Origin: Antitrichia curtipendula
Taxonomy: Eukaryota; Streptophyta; Bryopsida; Hypnales; Leucodontaceae
DNA length: 64,000 bases
Direction: 5' to 3'
NCBI GenBank assembly: GCA_951230915.1
Contig: OX579636.1
Span: forward strand, 40,117,912-40,181,911
Shown here: piece by piece, positions 12,150 through 23,299 of the stretch
Layout: each line of letters opens with the position of its first letter
Numbering within the stretch: position 1 is the first letter of the stretch
Position numbers and translations under genes: made by a program
Notes under the pieces: model-generated
What the model saw: the letters and a program-made list of their open reading frames with translations, nothing else
Database searches by the model: none
What the model was told of the DNA's origin: nothing

Positions 12150-15100
12150 CGTGATGGCGCCCCGAACTCGACCTCGTCCTCCTCCTGCTCCTCTTTCTTC
12201 TTCTCCTTCTGTAGCTCGCTTCCTTCCTCGGTCAATCTGTATGTCTTTCTGTTCGTGCTGCGGCGACGAAAGCTTCGCCGATATTGCGGGCTCCCGAGCT
12301 TCGTCTCTCTGACTCTGCTCTGCGTCTTTAGGTCATTTCATACACAGACTGGTGAGAATGGGAGCAAGGCGCACGAAGAGCTGCACCGAAAAGTGCAATT
12401 AGTGTGGGCTGCAATAATATACGCGGCCCCCTGTAATATCACAGACTAGATGCGGAAAACGCGCGTGATAATATGGAGGTGTATGACATTGTGAAAATCA
12501 GTGATTGGTCCAATTCAGGTAAACCAGCCCATTATAGGCAGAATGATTGGTTTGCCGGGTTGGCATTGTTGAAAGTTTATATTTTTTTTCCCTCGTACAA
12601 ACTAATGTGAGAAATGGTGAGAGCAATTGAATGTACATTATTTTGACAAAAGTGTGAGTTTTATGCAAAGTTTTGAAGTGTGGTTTTGAATTGGCCTAAA
12701 AGATTCATTAAACAACCCAAAAGAAACAAATGATCATCTTATTCACCTAAAACAATCACAATTTTTCCTAATGCGGTTGCTACATGAAGGTCTCAAAACA
12801 CTACTTTCTATGATGGATTTACACTTTAAAAGGAACTAAAAGTGTATCCATTATGATCATCTTACTCCCCTAAAGCAATTATAATGTTTCCTTAGTTGTG
12901 ATCACAACATAGTTTCAGAAAGCCATTGTATTTAATGGATTTTGAGTTCTTCACGTCAAGTGTGGGGTGGCATAAGTTACATGGAATTTGCAGCATGGTC
13001 TAGTAAACAGTGATGGAGGCATTTTGGAGAGCATAATGGTTGCCAGGGACACTAAATTGGACATTTGAAGTAGGCTTTATAGGGTAAATTTTGTGGTCTA
13101 TAGGATAAATGTAAAAAAAATCCCCTATTTTGTGCCATGTTAATTCTATATACTTCACTTTTTTAACTTAATTTGGAACCTCTAATTACAAATATGAATT
13201 CAAAATTTTAAAATGTGGCAAATGTTTAAAATGGTATTTTCTTTGGGACAAATTCACCATGTAGTGCCCACTTCAAATTATGATTTTAGCATCTTACTAT
13301 TGGTTGAAAGAAAGAAGTGAATATGCTTTTGTGAAGATTTTTTGTCTGCACGTCCCTATTTAGTCTAGACTGCGTCCCAATTTTCATAGTAACTATGTTA
13401 AGTGTCCATTCTTACACATTATCATTCAAAAATAGGAAGCACTTTTGAGTTTGAATTATAGTTCGAGCAAACTAAAGAGAATATTATGGTTCTTTTATTT
13501 GGATTTTGTTGTTACATTCCCATTACAAATATTGCAAGGTACCACTAGTTCTTTATAAATGCACCAACTTTAGTAAGAATATATCTATATAAGCTAATCA
13601 TGCCAATGGGGTGCCCCTTGTGAACAATGTTGTTGAAGAACTAGGGTTTGTATCAATCTTTTTTGTTTTTTGTATGCTCAACTTGCCACTAAATATTAGT
13701 AGAGAATATTTGATTGTATTTTTCAAAGATGAAATCACACAATGGTCATAATTATCATAATTTTTAGGAAAATTTTGAAATTGCAATGAGTTTTGAAATT
13801 TTAGTCAAAAAATTTATCTACTAAAGACAATATTTTATAGATACTACAAAACTTTGAAATTTTAATCGTAGGTGTATATCATGGTATAGAATATTATAGT
13901 GAAATCTAAATTTTTATATATTTCTAAAATTAGAAAATAAAGATAACATAATTATACATTCAAAGTTCAAATCACTATAAATGGTTTTAATTCTTTTCAA
14001 ATTTTCAAATTGAGCTCAAAAGTAGACTTGATGAACTTCATGTCATTAGTTGAATTCAAACTTAGAAAAATTGTTTGTATGGCTAAAACTCATTGGTCTA
14101 GAATAAGAGTTAGATATCATCAACAAACACTAAAAAAAACACTTTTTATGATCCATTTCTATGTAGAAAAGTCAACTATACCTCAAAGAATTGTTTTTCA
14201 TCGTCATCCAACATACAAACATTCAAAGAATTTTTCCAAAATAGTTGTCAAATTGCAATTTATCATCCGATAGTGCTCATTTGAAATCATATTATGCCCT
14301 AAAGATTTTTGACTATGTTTTCATCCAAAAATGCTTCAAAACTGACATTTTCTAGTACAAGTACCAAATTTTAGAAAAAGAATATTTTTGGATACATGAA
14401 ATTGTAGGATCTTGTAGTATGTTGGTTTGAGAAGATGTGGAAAAAATTTCAAAAAATTTCACCATGTAGTTTGCAATATATTAGCGTTTGAATTGACAAA
14501 AATCCTTGTTTGAGCCCTGCCAAAAACTGGGCAACCACACTTCACAAGGTCACATTTGTATGAAAAAATGTCCAAAATAGTAGTCCTTCTTTGGATTCAT
14601 TCATCAAGTCAAGTTAACTACATGCTTGAAATTTTTTAGATCACTTGGAATTATATAACATATAGGAAAAAAATAGTAAGTAGAAAAAAGTAGAGAATGA
14701 TTCAAAATACTAAATTTTTAACAATTTATTTACAGAATTAAAAATGACAATCCCAATGGTTGTGATGTTGTAATAAACAATGTACAATTTTATTTTTCTT
14801 CTTTTGAACAAAAATATTGAAAATTAGGTTAAATAAAGAGCTTCAAGGGTTATCTTAGAGTAGAGATTGCATAACTACCCACAAACTACTCGGGAGTACC
14901 TGCAAACTAAAATTCCTTATAACTTTCATCTCATTAATCAAAATGAAATTATTCAAAGCTTTACATAAATACATAAATCTTGGAAACCAATTTCAAATTT
15001 TTATTTTGTGAAAAAGTGATTTTTAAAGAAGTTTTTTTAGCTGCCCTCTAGCCAATAAAAACTACATGTCACACAATATTTTTTTCATCATGTAGTCAAA

Positions 15101-16597
15101 AGCTATGAAAATTGTTGGGCCTTAAAAGCTACTCTTTGGGCACATGTTGTGTGAAAATTTCAAAGAAAAAAATAAAAATTACAATTGTAGTAAGTTGCCT
15201 CAAATTGCTATGTTGCCCCAAAAATGTAGTTTTGCCTTTAGGGGTTAAATGCTGCTTTGTAGCCCCCTAGCCTGTCATAGGATTAATCCAAGAAGGAAGT
15301 TGAGGACTAAATTAAGTGTTCAATGAATGACTTTGAAACAAACTATAGAAGTAAAATGACTTTCAAGCATCTATCCATTTGATAATTTGGTATGATTACC
15401 TTTATCATAAGGCTTGCCCTTCTAAGGTCAATCCTAGAAGGCATTAGAAAAAGATTGGAGCCCCAAGAAGGCCTCCAAATTTTTGGACCAATAGTGCAAT
15501 AAGTGCAAGTAATTTTTTCTTACAAATAAAACAAAATAAACAATTGTTGGTCTAGCTTGGGTGGACCTCTTATGGCCCTATTCTTTTTTTAATGACAAAG
15601 AGGATGTCTATATTCTTCAACTTCAAAATCCTTCACACTTTTTGCTCTCATTTGCTACAACAATATGACTGAGGTTTGTTTCTTTGATTTTTCAAAAATG
15701 AAAATACATGTCATTTATAAGTCATAAAGAATTTCAAGTTTTATAATAAAGATTTGAAATTACCATAGATTTTTGTAAAAAAAGAAAAAAGAAGTCATAT
15801 CCAATACAAAAATTAGCTCAAAAAATCTAAATTCTATTCAAGGTGTATGCTATGTTGACAAATATTATTTTATAAAAAAAATCATGTGTCATTCTATGAA
15901 TTAAAAATCATCCTACTATGGAAATTGACCCCAATTCAAATTGCAATAGAATATCAATTTTAGGAATTCTTTAATATTTTAAATTAGAGTAGAAATTAGA
16001 CTTGACAAAATTCATTTCATTAGCCGAGGTCAAATCTTAAAAAAATCATCTTCATTGGTGAAATTTAGACTTAGAACAAGGAAGAGAACAAGAAGGAAGG
16101 AACAAGAAGTTGCCACAAGAAATTGCCAAATATAAAAGAAGGTAATCAATGATATACACATTTAAATTCATAGAAAAGATGTAAGACACATATGATAATG
16201 ACAACAAGAAAGACCAACTAAAGTACTTAAGGAAATTGAATGAAAACTTGTTTTGCATTTTTTAGTAGGCTTCGAATGTCATTCCAAAGTCGAATTTGTA
16301 CATTCCAGGATTACATGGAATGGAAGTGGATTGATATATATGTATATTGTTGAAAAATACAAACCAAAGAAGGTTTCACTTTATTGCAAGGAAATGTTCC
16401 AATTTTGATTGTTAGCAAAAAAACAAGATTGGATTGTATAAAAACAATCTTTCAAGTACCTCCACCAAGAAAGCAAGTCTAAACAATTCACATTCAAGAG
16501 TGTAATCTTTCTTTATATAGCATTTTTTATATAGGCAGGAGAAGGCAAATTCCAACTAATGAACTTAATCATGCCCCTCCTCCTCCTAAATAATACA
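12150..16597. other. epsilon-COP promoter side and AT-rich intergenic DNA
   Basis: 12150-12450 is GC-richer and should be the epsilon-COP 5' untranslated region and promoter. A minus-strand TATATT lies near 12415-12424, but its use is unproven. 12500-14290 and 15250-16590 are AT-rich with no gene seen. One repeat element occupies 14296-15244. Confidence 0.5.
14296..15244 (+). mobile_element. TTAA-flanked inverted-repeat element, long form, copy 4
   Basis: The right end is intact: CTTTAGGGG then TTAA (15245-15248). The left end is decayed: TTAT (14292-14295) then GCCCTAAAG. Length is 949 bp. The interior follows the 1546-2469 copy phrase by phrase, including a GATCTTGTAGTATG block and a GAAAAAATGTCCAAAATAG block. 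It is non-coding. Confidence 0.7.
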
Positions 16598-17998
16598 TCA
16601 AGCCACTACAAACAATTTGTCATTGGGACACTCAATTCTATATCTATCATTCTCTTCAATTCCTTCTACAATCTCCAATAATGTTAAGGAATGCTCATAC
16701 CGCCCTCTCATCTTATCAGTGACAAAACCATTGGCTTTAGAAAGAGCAACAAGGAAATTGTACAACTCGTTAACCTTAGAATAATCTTCTCGAAGCTCCA
16801 GCCTCTCCACAGGGTATTCACAGAGATTCACTTCAAGTAGCTTCAACACCATAAAACTCTTGAGGATATACTTTCCATGGTTTCTTTTGATGAAATCGAT
16901 CCTCGGACTCAATTGAAACAAGCCTCTCTCAAATGCATTCCATTTGGAAAATTCGATGAACATTTGTTTTGGATCAATTATTGCTCCATCAAATCGAGAC
17001 GGATCTACTTTTTTTGCATTGAATTCCTTGTTGCCTTGTTCGATATCACCTTCAATTTGGTCAAGTCCCTTAGGTTTCTCGTACTTTAACATTCGCACAT
17101 GCAAGCGGCTTGACTTTGGCTTTTCTTCGTTGGGTTCACTATAAACCTCTTCTATATAACCTTCTTCTATATTGCTCTTCTTTAGGCCTTCTTCAATGTC
17201 TTGGTATTGTGATATTGATATGTCTTTGGCTATTTGATGGCTTACACTATTGTGATTGAGATTTTCTTCGTAGAGTATTTGAGGGAATCTAATCATATTG
17301 ACTATTGGATTGACTATTGTACAAAGTTGATTGTGGACATCTTCTTTGCTCAATTGACTGGGGCCATCTTTTACAAAAAGAAATGCTCGGTTTGCAACAA
17401 ATGAACATTTTGCTATAGGGTGGCACCCAATGTCAAAAAAGCCAATGAAGCTAAAAAGAAACATCATAGGGCTCAGTCCATAGCCATCACAAAGACATGA
17501 AAGAGCTGTTTTTGATAAGCAGTTGGTGTTCAACCACTTATGAAATATGGCTACCACCCAAACAACCGTGGAGATATAAAAGACCTTCAAGGGTGCTGTG
17601 TAGAATGTAATGATTCCCGTTGATAAAAGCAATAAGAGCTCTCCAGCTACCACTTTAAAGAAATCAGACACAAAGAGCTTGACCTCAATGCCCACACTCA
17701 CTCTTGGATCGGACCAATTCCAATGAACAGGATTGGATTCTCGGAAGCGGGTAAGGTTGTACTGGAACACAATGATGCTTACATTGTACATCATTGCGAA
17801 AGGGGTGTTAATGGCAACAATGATGAACAACAACGCCACCTTACAGAGGAACCGAAGGAGATTGTACAGAGCGATAAGCATGAATAAAAGAATTGCTATG
17901 GGGCTCACAGATACCATCAGTATCCACTTAAGACACTCTTTCATGTGCTTGTCCCTCGATTCGTCCATCTTTCTGTACAGAACATGTACCTTTGTCAA
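16598..17998 (-). CDS. Unrecognised 466-aa multi-pass membrane protein
   Basis: I do not recognise this gene. It is one unbroken frame of 466 codons, by far the longest uninterrupted frame in the window, so it is probably real and intronless. The N-terminal half is hydrophobic, with likely membrane segments near residues 24-46, 51-79, 113-133, 138-153 and 175-192, and a cluster of cysteines at 160-192. Residues 210-330 are polar and acidic (DIEEG, NIEEG, YIEEV, QIEGDIEQG) and look disordered. Residues 330-466 are mixed and helical, with FERGLFQLSPRIDFIKRN and a LTLLEIVEGIEEN stretch. The start MTKVHVLYRKMDES could equally be the second methionine at residue 11. The intronless structure contrasts with every other gene here. 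A lineage-specific channel, transporter or retrocopy are all possible; none is supported. Confidence 0.6.
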   Translation of the reverse strand: MTKVHVLYRKMDESRDKHMKECLKWILMVSVSPIAILLFMLIALYNLLRFLCKVALLFIIVAINTPFAMMYNVSIIVFQYNLTRFRESNPVHWNWSDPRVSVGIEVKLFVSDFFKVVAGELLLLLSTGIITFYTAPLKVFYISTVVWVVAIFHKWLNTNCLSKTALSCLCDGYGLSPMMFLFSFIGFFDIGCHPIAKCSFVANRAFLFVKDGPSQLSKEDVHNQLCTIVNPIVNMIRFPQILYEENLNHNSVSHQIAKDISISQYQDIEEGLKKSNIEEGYIEEVYSEPNEEKPKSSRLHVRMLKYEKPKGLDQIEGDIEQGNKEFNAKKVDPSRFDGAIIDPKQMFIEFSKWNAFERGLFQLSPRIDFIKRNHGKYILKSFMVLKLLEVNLCEYPVERLELREDYSKVNELYNFLVALSKANGFVTDKMRGRYEHSLTLLEIVEGIEENDRYRIECPNDKLFVVA

Positions 17999-18300
17999 TA
18001 ATCATTTGCAATTGTGAACTCAAATTCTCTATAAAGGCAATTCAAAATCTCCAAGCAACCAATCATGACCAAGTACATCAAACTTCATCTTTTAGAGAAT
18101 ACTGTGCCACAACCAAAATGAAAATAAATGTAATTTTTTAATTCATTAAAACTTCAAAAATCCATAACTTTCACACCACAAGTCCAAATGCCACGAAACA
18201 AAGTCCATGTACCCCTCTTTACAAAGGACTTTGCAACGATACCAAGAACATGGCTCGGGATGCATGGTCCAAGAGATCTCACTGTAACTAACAAACAAAA

Positions 18301-18338
18301 CATCAACATCAACATCAACATCAACATCAACATCAACA
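18301..18338. repeat. Hexanucleotide microsatellite (CATCAA)n
   Basis: Six head-to-tail copies of CATCAA plus a partial seventh. It opens frames on both strands that are not genes. Confidence 0.95.
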
Positions 18339-19340
18339 AGTCTAACCTTAAGGTATGGATCGCCGTGCGTAATGAGAAGTCTTGATCAAGATCAAAATAA
18401 AGAGCCCTTCCCAGATTTCTGGGGTCAGAGTTTCAAAGGTCCCAAAGAAAGACGGCATGAGCTCTGAGCGTACCTGAAGATCGAGAAACTCGGGACTCTT
18501 GAACAGAAAACTCCGCAACACACACGCTGGAGATCGATTGTTGTTGCAGCAAGCTAGATCGATCACTACCGCTCGCTCAGATTTTCAAAACTTTCTCTGT
18601 GAGAAAAACGCAGAAATTCCACACCGACGGTGGAGACTGAGTACTATTATTGCCACGCACACGGGGAAATTAAAACAAAGTACGCGTTTTACAATGGAGA
18701 AGTCGAGACAGTCCCCCTTGGAGGATCAAACACAGCAAAAAAATTTACAACAATCGACGTACTATACAGCATGCAAGAAATTAGTGAAGCGACTTGGCCG
18801 GCTAGCTAGTGGATTTTGAGGGTTTCATGCAGCACTGGGAATAACTTCATATTCTTCGAACTCTAGCTAGATTTGGTCGGTTTCTCTCTCACTTTCTCAC
18901 TAGGAATTTGTGATCATAGGGTGGGATTTTTCAAACTGACTCCCATAACTTGATACTGCGATACATATGATCGAGCGGCTGCAATAGTGCGCGCATTCAC
19001 CGCGCGTGCGAGTACGTTCTCACTTTTTCTCACTTAACATCTGTCGAAACCACCTGCTTCCAAAGATGACACGTATTTCACAGATGACGAATTTCGAAAT
19101 CCTCTGGGAATTGAAATGTGAGTGAGACTCGCAGACAAACCCACTCTATGAGATGCACTGTATACTATACCACTCAACCATTCTAAGCTCGAGCGTACTC
19201 TACAAAGGTTAATAACCCAAATAGCTACAAATAGAGACGACTATTACGTACCTGCACACAGAGTCGATCGATCAGTCCTGCCGAGATCGATGTTGATCAG
19301 AAATCGAAGCTGAAACCGAATTCACGAAGGAGAGACTGAC

Positions 19341-20060
19341 GTTGGTCGCTTCTGTAGGGCGTACGTACTGCAGACTATATTAATATGCTGAACCTGAAAA
19401 CAGCCTTGGTTTGGTTTGGCTTGGTTCCTGGGTGGAGTAAGGCTTATATCTCTACTCTTCAATTCAAACAAGTGCATGATGGGCTTGCCGGCTTGCCCTT
19501 CTACGGAACATGGAAATCTCGTGGGTCGCTTCTGTAGGGCGTACATACTAGCTAGCTAGCTGCAAACGTAACTATGCTGAATGGCTGAAAACAGCCTGGT
19601 TTGGTTCTTGGGTGGTGTAATTAAGCTTATCTCTCTTTTGATGGCATGGGCTTGCCGGCTTGCCCTTCTACGGAACATGGAATCCTGTGGGTCGCTTCTG
19701 CAGCTAGCTAGGACGTACTGTACTACAGACTTGTCCATGCTGAACCTGAAAACAGTTCTCGGGTTGTGTAAGCTTAAGCTTCTCTCTCTTTTCAAGTGAT
19801 GGGCTTGCCGGCTTGCCCTTCTACGGAACGTGCAAATCTCGAGGGTCGCTTCTCTAGGGCGTACTACAGACTTGTCCATGCTAGCTGAATTAACCTGAAA
19901 ACAGCTTATCTCTCTCTTCGATCTCGAGTACTGATGGGCTTGCCGGCTTGCCCTTCTACGAAAATATGCAAATCTCGTGGGTCGCTTCGATCTGAAGGGC
20001 GAACTGCAAACTATGCTGAACCTGACTGAAAACAGACTTGTTTGGTTCTTGGGTGGTGTA
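19341..20060. repeat. Imperfect tandem array, unit about 135-185 bp, five copies
   Basis: The marker GGTCGCTTC recurs near 19343, 19527, 19691, 19845 and 19982. The marker GGGCTTGCCGGCTTGCCC recurs near 19482, 19647, 19801 and 19936. Each unit also carries CTGAAAACAG and ATCTCTCTTTTC-like phrases. Copies differ by indels. A degenerate further copy appears at about 20400-20475 beyond an inserted stretch. No conserved frame runs through the units. Confidence 0.85.
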
Positions 20061-20262
20061 TCAGTTTAAGGTTAAGGTAGTAGGTCCATAAATCGACCAC
20101 CTAAGGGCTGGAATTGAATTTTTGGGGAGGTGAAACATCTTGAAATATTGTTCAATAAATTTTTCTTGGAAGAGAAGAGGAATTAGCATCTAACCCAAGT
20201 CGTTTCATGATTTTTGGAGCTTTGTGGAATTAGTTATGAAATTTTGAAGTTGAACTGGCATA

Positions 20263-20388
20263 GGGCTTTAAAACCGCCCACCCCCTACATGTACACAGTT
20301 TGTACATCAGTGAAGGCTATGAAAAAAAATCATGTACAAATCGTGTACAAATCGCGTACATTTTATGGGTGGGCGGTTCTAAATGCCC
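20263..20388. mobile_element. 126-bp inverted-repeat miniature element (GGGC ... GCCC)
   Basis: The left end GGGCTTTAAAACCGCCCACCC is the inverse of the right end (GGGTGGGCGGTTCTAAATGCCC) apart from a few changes, over about 20 bp. The interior has inverted TGTACA-rich tracts. No clear target duplication is visible. It interrupts the tandem array between its fifth and degenerate sixth unit. Confidence 0.6.
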
Positions 20389-20641
20389 AAATTTAGTTCG
20401 AACCTCCCACCTTATCTCTCTTTTCAAGGGATGGAAGTGTAGGCTTTTGCCCTTCTAAAGAGCATGAAATCTCGTGCACAACATCAATAGTACAATACAG
20501 ACAACAGTGACACATTGTTGCTAAGGAATTATTGGCCACTGATTTTTCTTTGAAAATATCCGTCATGGATTTGAAATCATCTGAAACTACCATGGGTGAT
20601 GGCCAAGTGATAGGAACTTTCTATGGAATCTACAAGGTTCC

Positions 20642-20711
20642 CAATTCCACTTTCCATGTTGCCATTGCTCATGTAGCAATTCCACTTTCCATGTTGCCAT
20701 TGCTCATGTAG
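20642..20711. repeat. Perfect 35-bp tandem duplication
   Basis: Positions 20642-20676 and 20677-20711 are identical head-to-tail copies starting CAATTCCAC and ending CATGTAG. Identity over 35 bases suggests a recent event. Confidence 0.95.
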
Positions 20712-21534
20712 GGGCTCTTTGTGTTGGCACATGAGAACTGAGAAGGCGTGTAATTCTTGCGCCTTGCGCTAGGTTGTCTTGGTTGAGTCATGATAATCTA
20801 ACTTTGGCCCTCAAAGGTCATATGTTTCAAAAATAAATAAATGTCCATCATGAGACTCATGACTACCTAAATCGGTTTCACACAAAGTTAAAAATATTTG
20901 AGTTAATATTTTCTTTGGAAATTGCAGTTGTTCACCGCCTCCGTCACCTAGTAGTTGATGAGTAATGATTCATTGTTGATTTATTTTTCTTATTTGGCAC
21001 AAATTGAATTTTATGGGTTTAATTGCAAGGTATAAGGTAAACAAGCTCACAAGACTGTTATTCCACCTTGATTTGCAATCAACATATCTTGGGGACAACT
21101 CCAAAAGGGGCACATATTTTTCAAAGGTGTGCGCTTATTTCACTATTCAAACCCAAATGGAATTATAATTTTTTGATTAAAATTGTAATTTCTTTAAATT
21201 TTTGATGTAGTTTGCCTTAAAATTACAAAACCGCTCATAGAGTGGAATCAAAAACGTCCTATTAACAATTCATAACCACCTTTTCATGTGTCTAATGGTA
21301 CTTAAGTATTCACCATTAAAGAATTGACATACTATCCCTTATTGACATTAATGCAACGATTTTATTAGAAATTGAACAAATTTTGGATGTATTTTTGGAC
21401 AAAATTGGGCCAAAAGTATGTTGAGAAAATTAGGTAACAAATGGAATTGGGCTACAAACAGAATTGGGCTCATCAATCTATTTGAATGTAGGACAAAGAA
21501 GGCATAGCCTAACATGAAAAAAATTAATCCTTGA

Positions 21535-21810
21535 GGTGGGTACATCCAAAATTGCATCTTGCCTAAAACCGTCATCATTACTTTAAGTATATCTTCATAA
21601 TTGACATATATGTATGTTAAAGAAATGGTTTTAGAACATGTACCAAAAAAAGTTTTAATCCTTCATAACTTTTATATACGATATCCAAATGTTGCATTAT
21701 TTAGGGTGTTGGGACCTTCTCTTATTTGCCAACAAGAAAATATGAAAACTAGACGAGTTGAATGATAATAATTAGACACAGTAGGAAAAAGAGGTAGTTT
21801 GGGGGGTACC
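21535..21810 (+). repeat. Dispersed repeat, first copy (related to 32655-32930)
   Basis: Shares an ordered set of phrases with 32655-32930: GGTGGGTxCxxCCAAAAT, CCxTCATCA, CATAACTTTT, GCCAACAAGAAA, TAATAATTAGxCA and a GGGTACC segment. It is non-coding in all frames. Confidence 0.6.
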
Positions 21811-23299
21811 TATATTAAAGGGCAATTGTCCACCAAGTGCACAATTAGAAACTTAGGTGTATTACTATAAAGTCAATTTTGAGTGGATGAAAGTGAAATT
21901 CCCATCAAAGTACACATTTGCATAGACTTCCTAAAAATACAATTATTTTTTCAATTAGTAAAAAATTTCAAGGCAACTTAAAAATATTCTAATAGAGAAA
22001 ACAAACTATTGGATAAGCAATCAAGTATGGTGTAAATTATTTTCATTAACTTTGAATATTTAATATAACCTATAAAGCCAAATGAGATGAAATTATTTCG
22101 ACTCATTTCTACATAGTAATTTAGGATCATTATAGGAAAAAAATGTAGATTTGTCTCAAAATGATATTTCAATGAGTTCTATGACTTTCAAAATAAAAAA
22201 ATTTAAAAACAAAAGAAATATGAATAAATTGTAACGACATTAGAAATAATATGTTTGTAAGAATTCAACCCTACTCAAATTTATCACTAAAAGTTATGCA
22301 CAAAAAAAAAGATGAAAAATACCAAAAAAATTAATAGTTTGGTTTTCGATTTTTTTTTTTTAAATTCAAAAATTCCATAAAATTGGCCATTTTTTTGTAA
22401 CTTGAAGGTGCTCTTCCTAACCATTTGCATCTTTGGGAAAAATAATCATACTCTTTGCACTTAGACAAACATAGTGCACTATGAGCATATGTGGAGGTGG
22501 ACACTTTACTATTTCTTTTAAAAAATTTGTGGACTTGTTCAACACAAGATTGGAAATAGAAGAACACGGGTGCAATGAGAACCAGATGTGTGAACAAATA
22601 ACTTACCTGTAGAATTAGAACTCGCATGTTCTCTCACACGAAGCAAAGTATTCGATACAAGTCCTCCAGTCAGCTTGAAATCAATACATATTAAAAATTT
22701 AAACCAAGGTTATAATTGACATGCACATGGACAGTGTGGTTGCTCTATCTATCTGTGGGCTCTCATCAGTGGTGCACATGTGCGCACCTCGGCCTCTAAA
22801 CTGAGTTCTGGATTGTTGCCCCAAAGGTCGGTTGGCATTCACTTTCAAATGAAGGGCTGAAAAACTGCACTCACCATCCCTTCCAATACGATAATTACCT
22901 GTAGCCGTGGAAGAGTGACGTAACTATCATTATCCTCTCAATAACTAACTTGGCTAACTGCTTTCAATCAATCCTCACAGGGTGGGACCTAAATCCAATT
23001 CCTCATCTAATATAACCTTACAAACAGATGTGACTAAACTTGGGTAACTATAAACCCAACAGGTCTCGCGGGTATGGAAATACTACATTGCTTCTGTACT
23101 GCTTTCCTTGTGTCCGTTCCCAGAGCCCATTACGGTCAGCCTGGAATCAGAGCTATTGAATAGACGCCTTTAAATCTCGATTTGACCAACAGAAGCCAAG
23201 CCAAGGCAAGCCAAACCAAAGTATGTGAGCACGATTCACGATGGATCCTGTCAACAACGAATGAGCTTTCATGCTACATTCGAACCATTCCCAAAGAGG

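Larger units (their letters stand above)
17999..23299. other. Intergenic region rich in tandem and inverted repeats
   Basis: 18000-19300 is mixed-composition DNA that could be the 5' region of the 466-aa gene. It is followed by a roughly 160-bp array (19341-20060), a 126-bp inverted-repeat element (20263-20388), a 35-bp duplication (20642-20711) and a dispersed repeat (21535-21810). 21850-22600 is AT-rich with nothing seen. 22620-23290 is GC-richer and probably the TAP46 3' flank. Confidence 0.45.

Noticed and set aside
11943..12449. 168-codon plus-strand frame
   Set aside because: It overlaps exon 1 and the promoter of epsilon-COP on the opposite strand; the minus-strand gene is certain.
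18154..18385. Frames with Met-Leu or Ile-Asn runs on both strands
   Set aside because: Produced by the CATCAA microsatellite.
19341..20060. CRISPR-like regularly spaced repeats
   Set aside because: Units are over 130 bp, variable in length, without short identical repeats and unique spacers, and the genome is eukaryotic.
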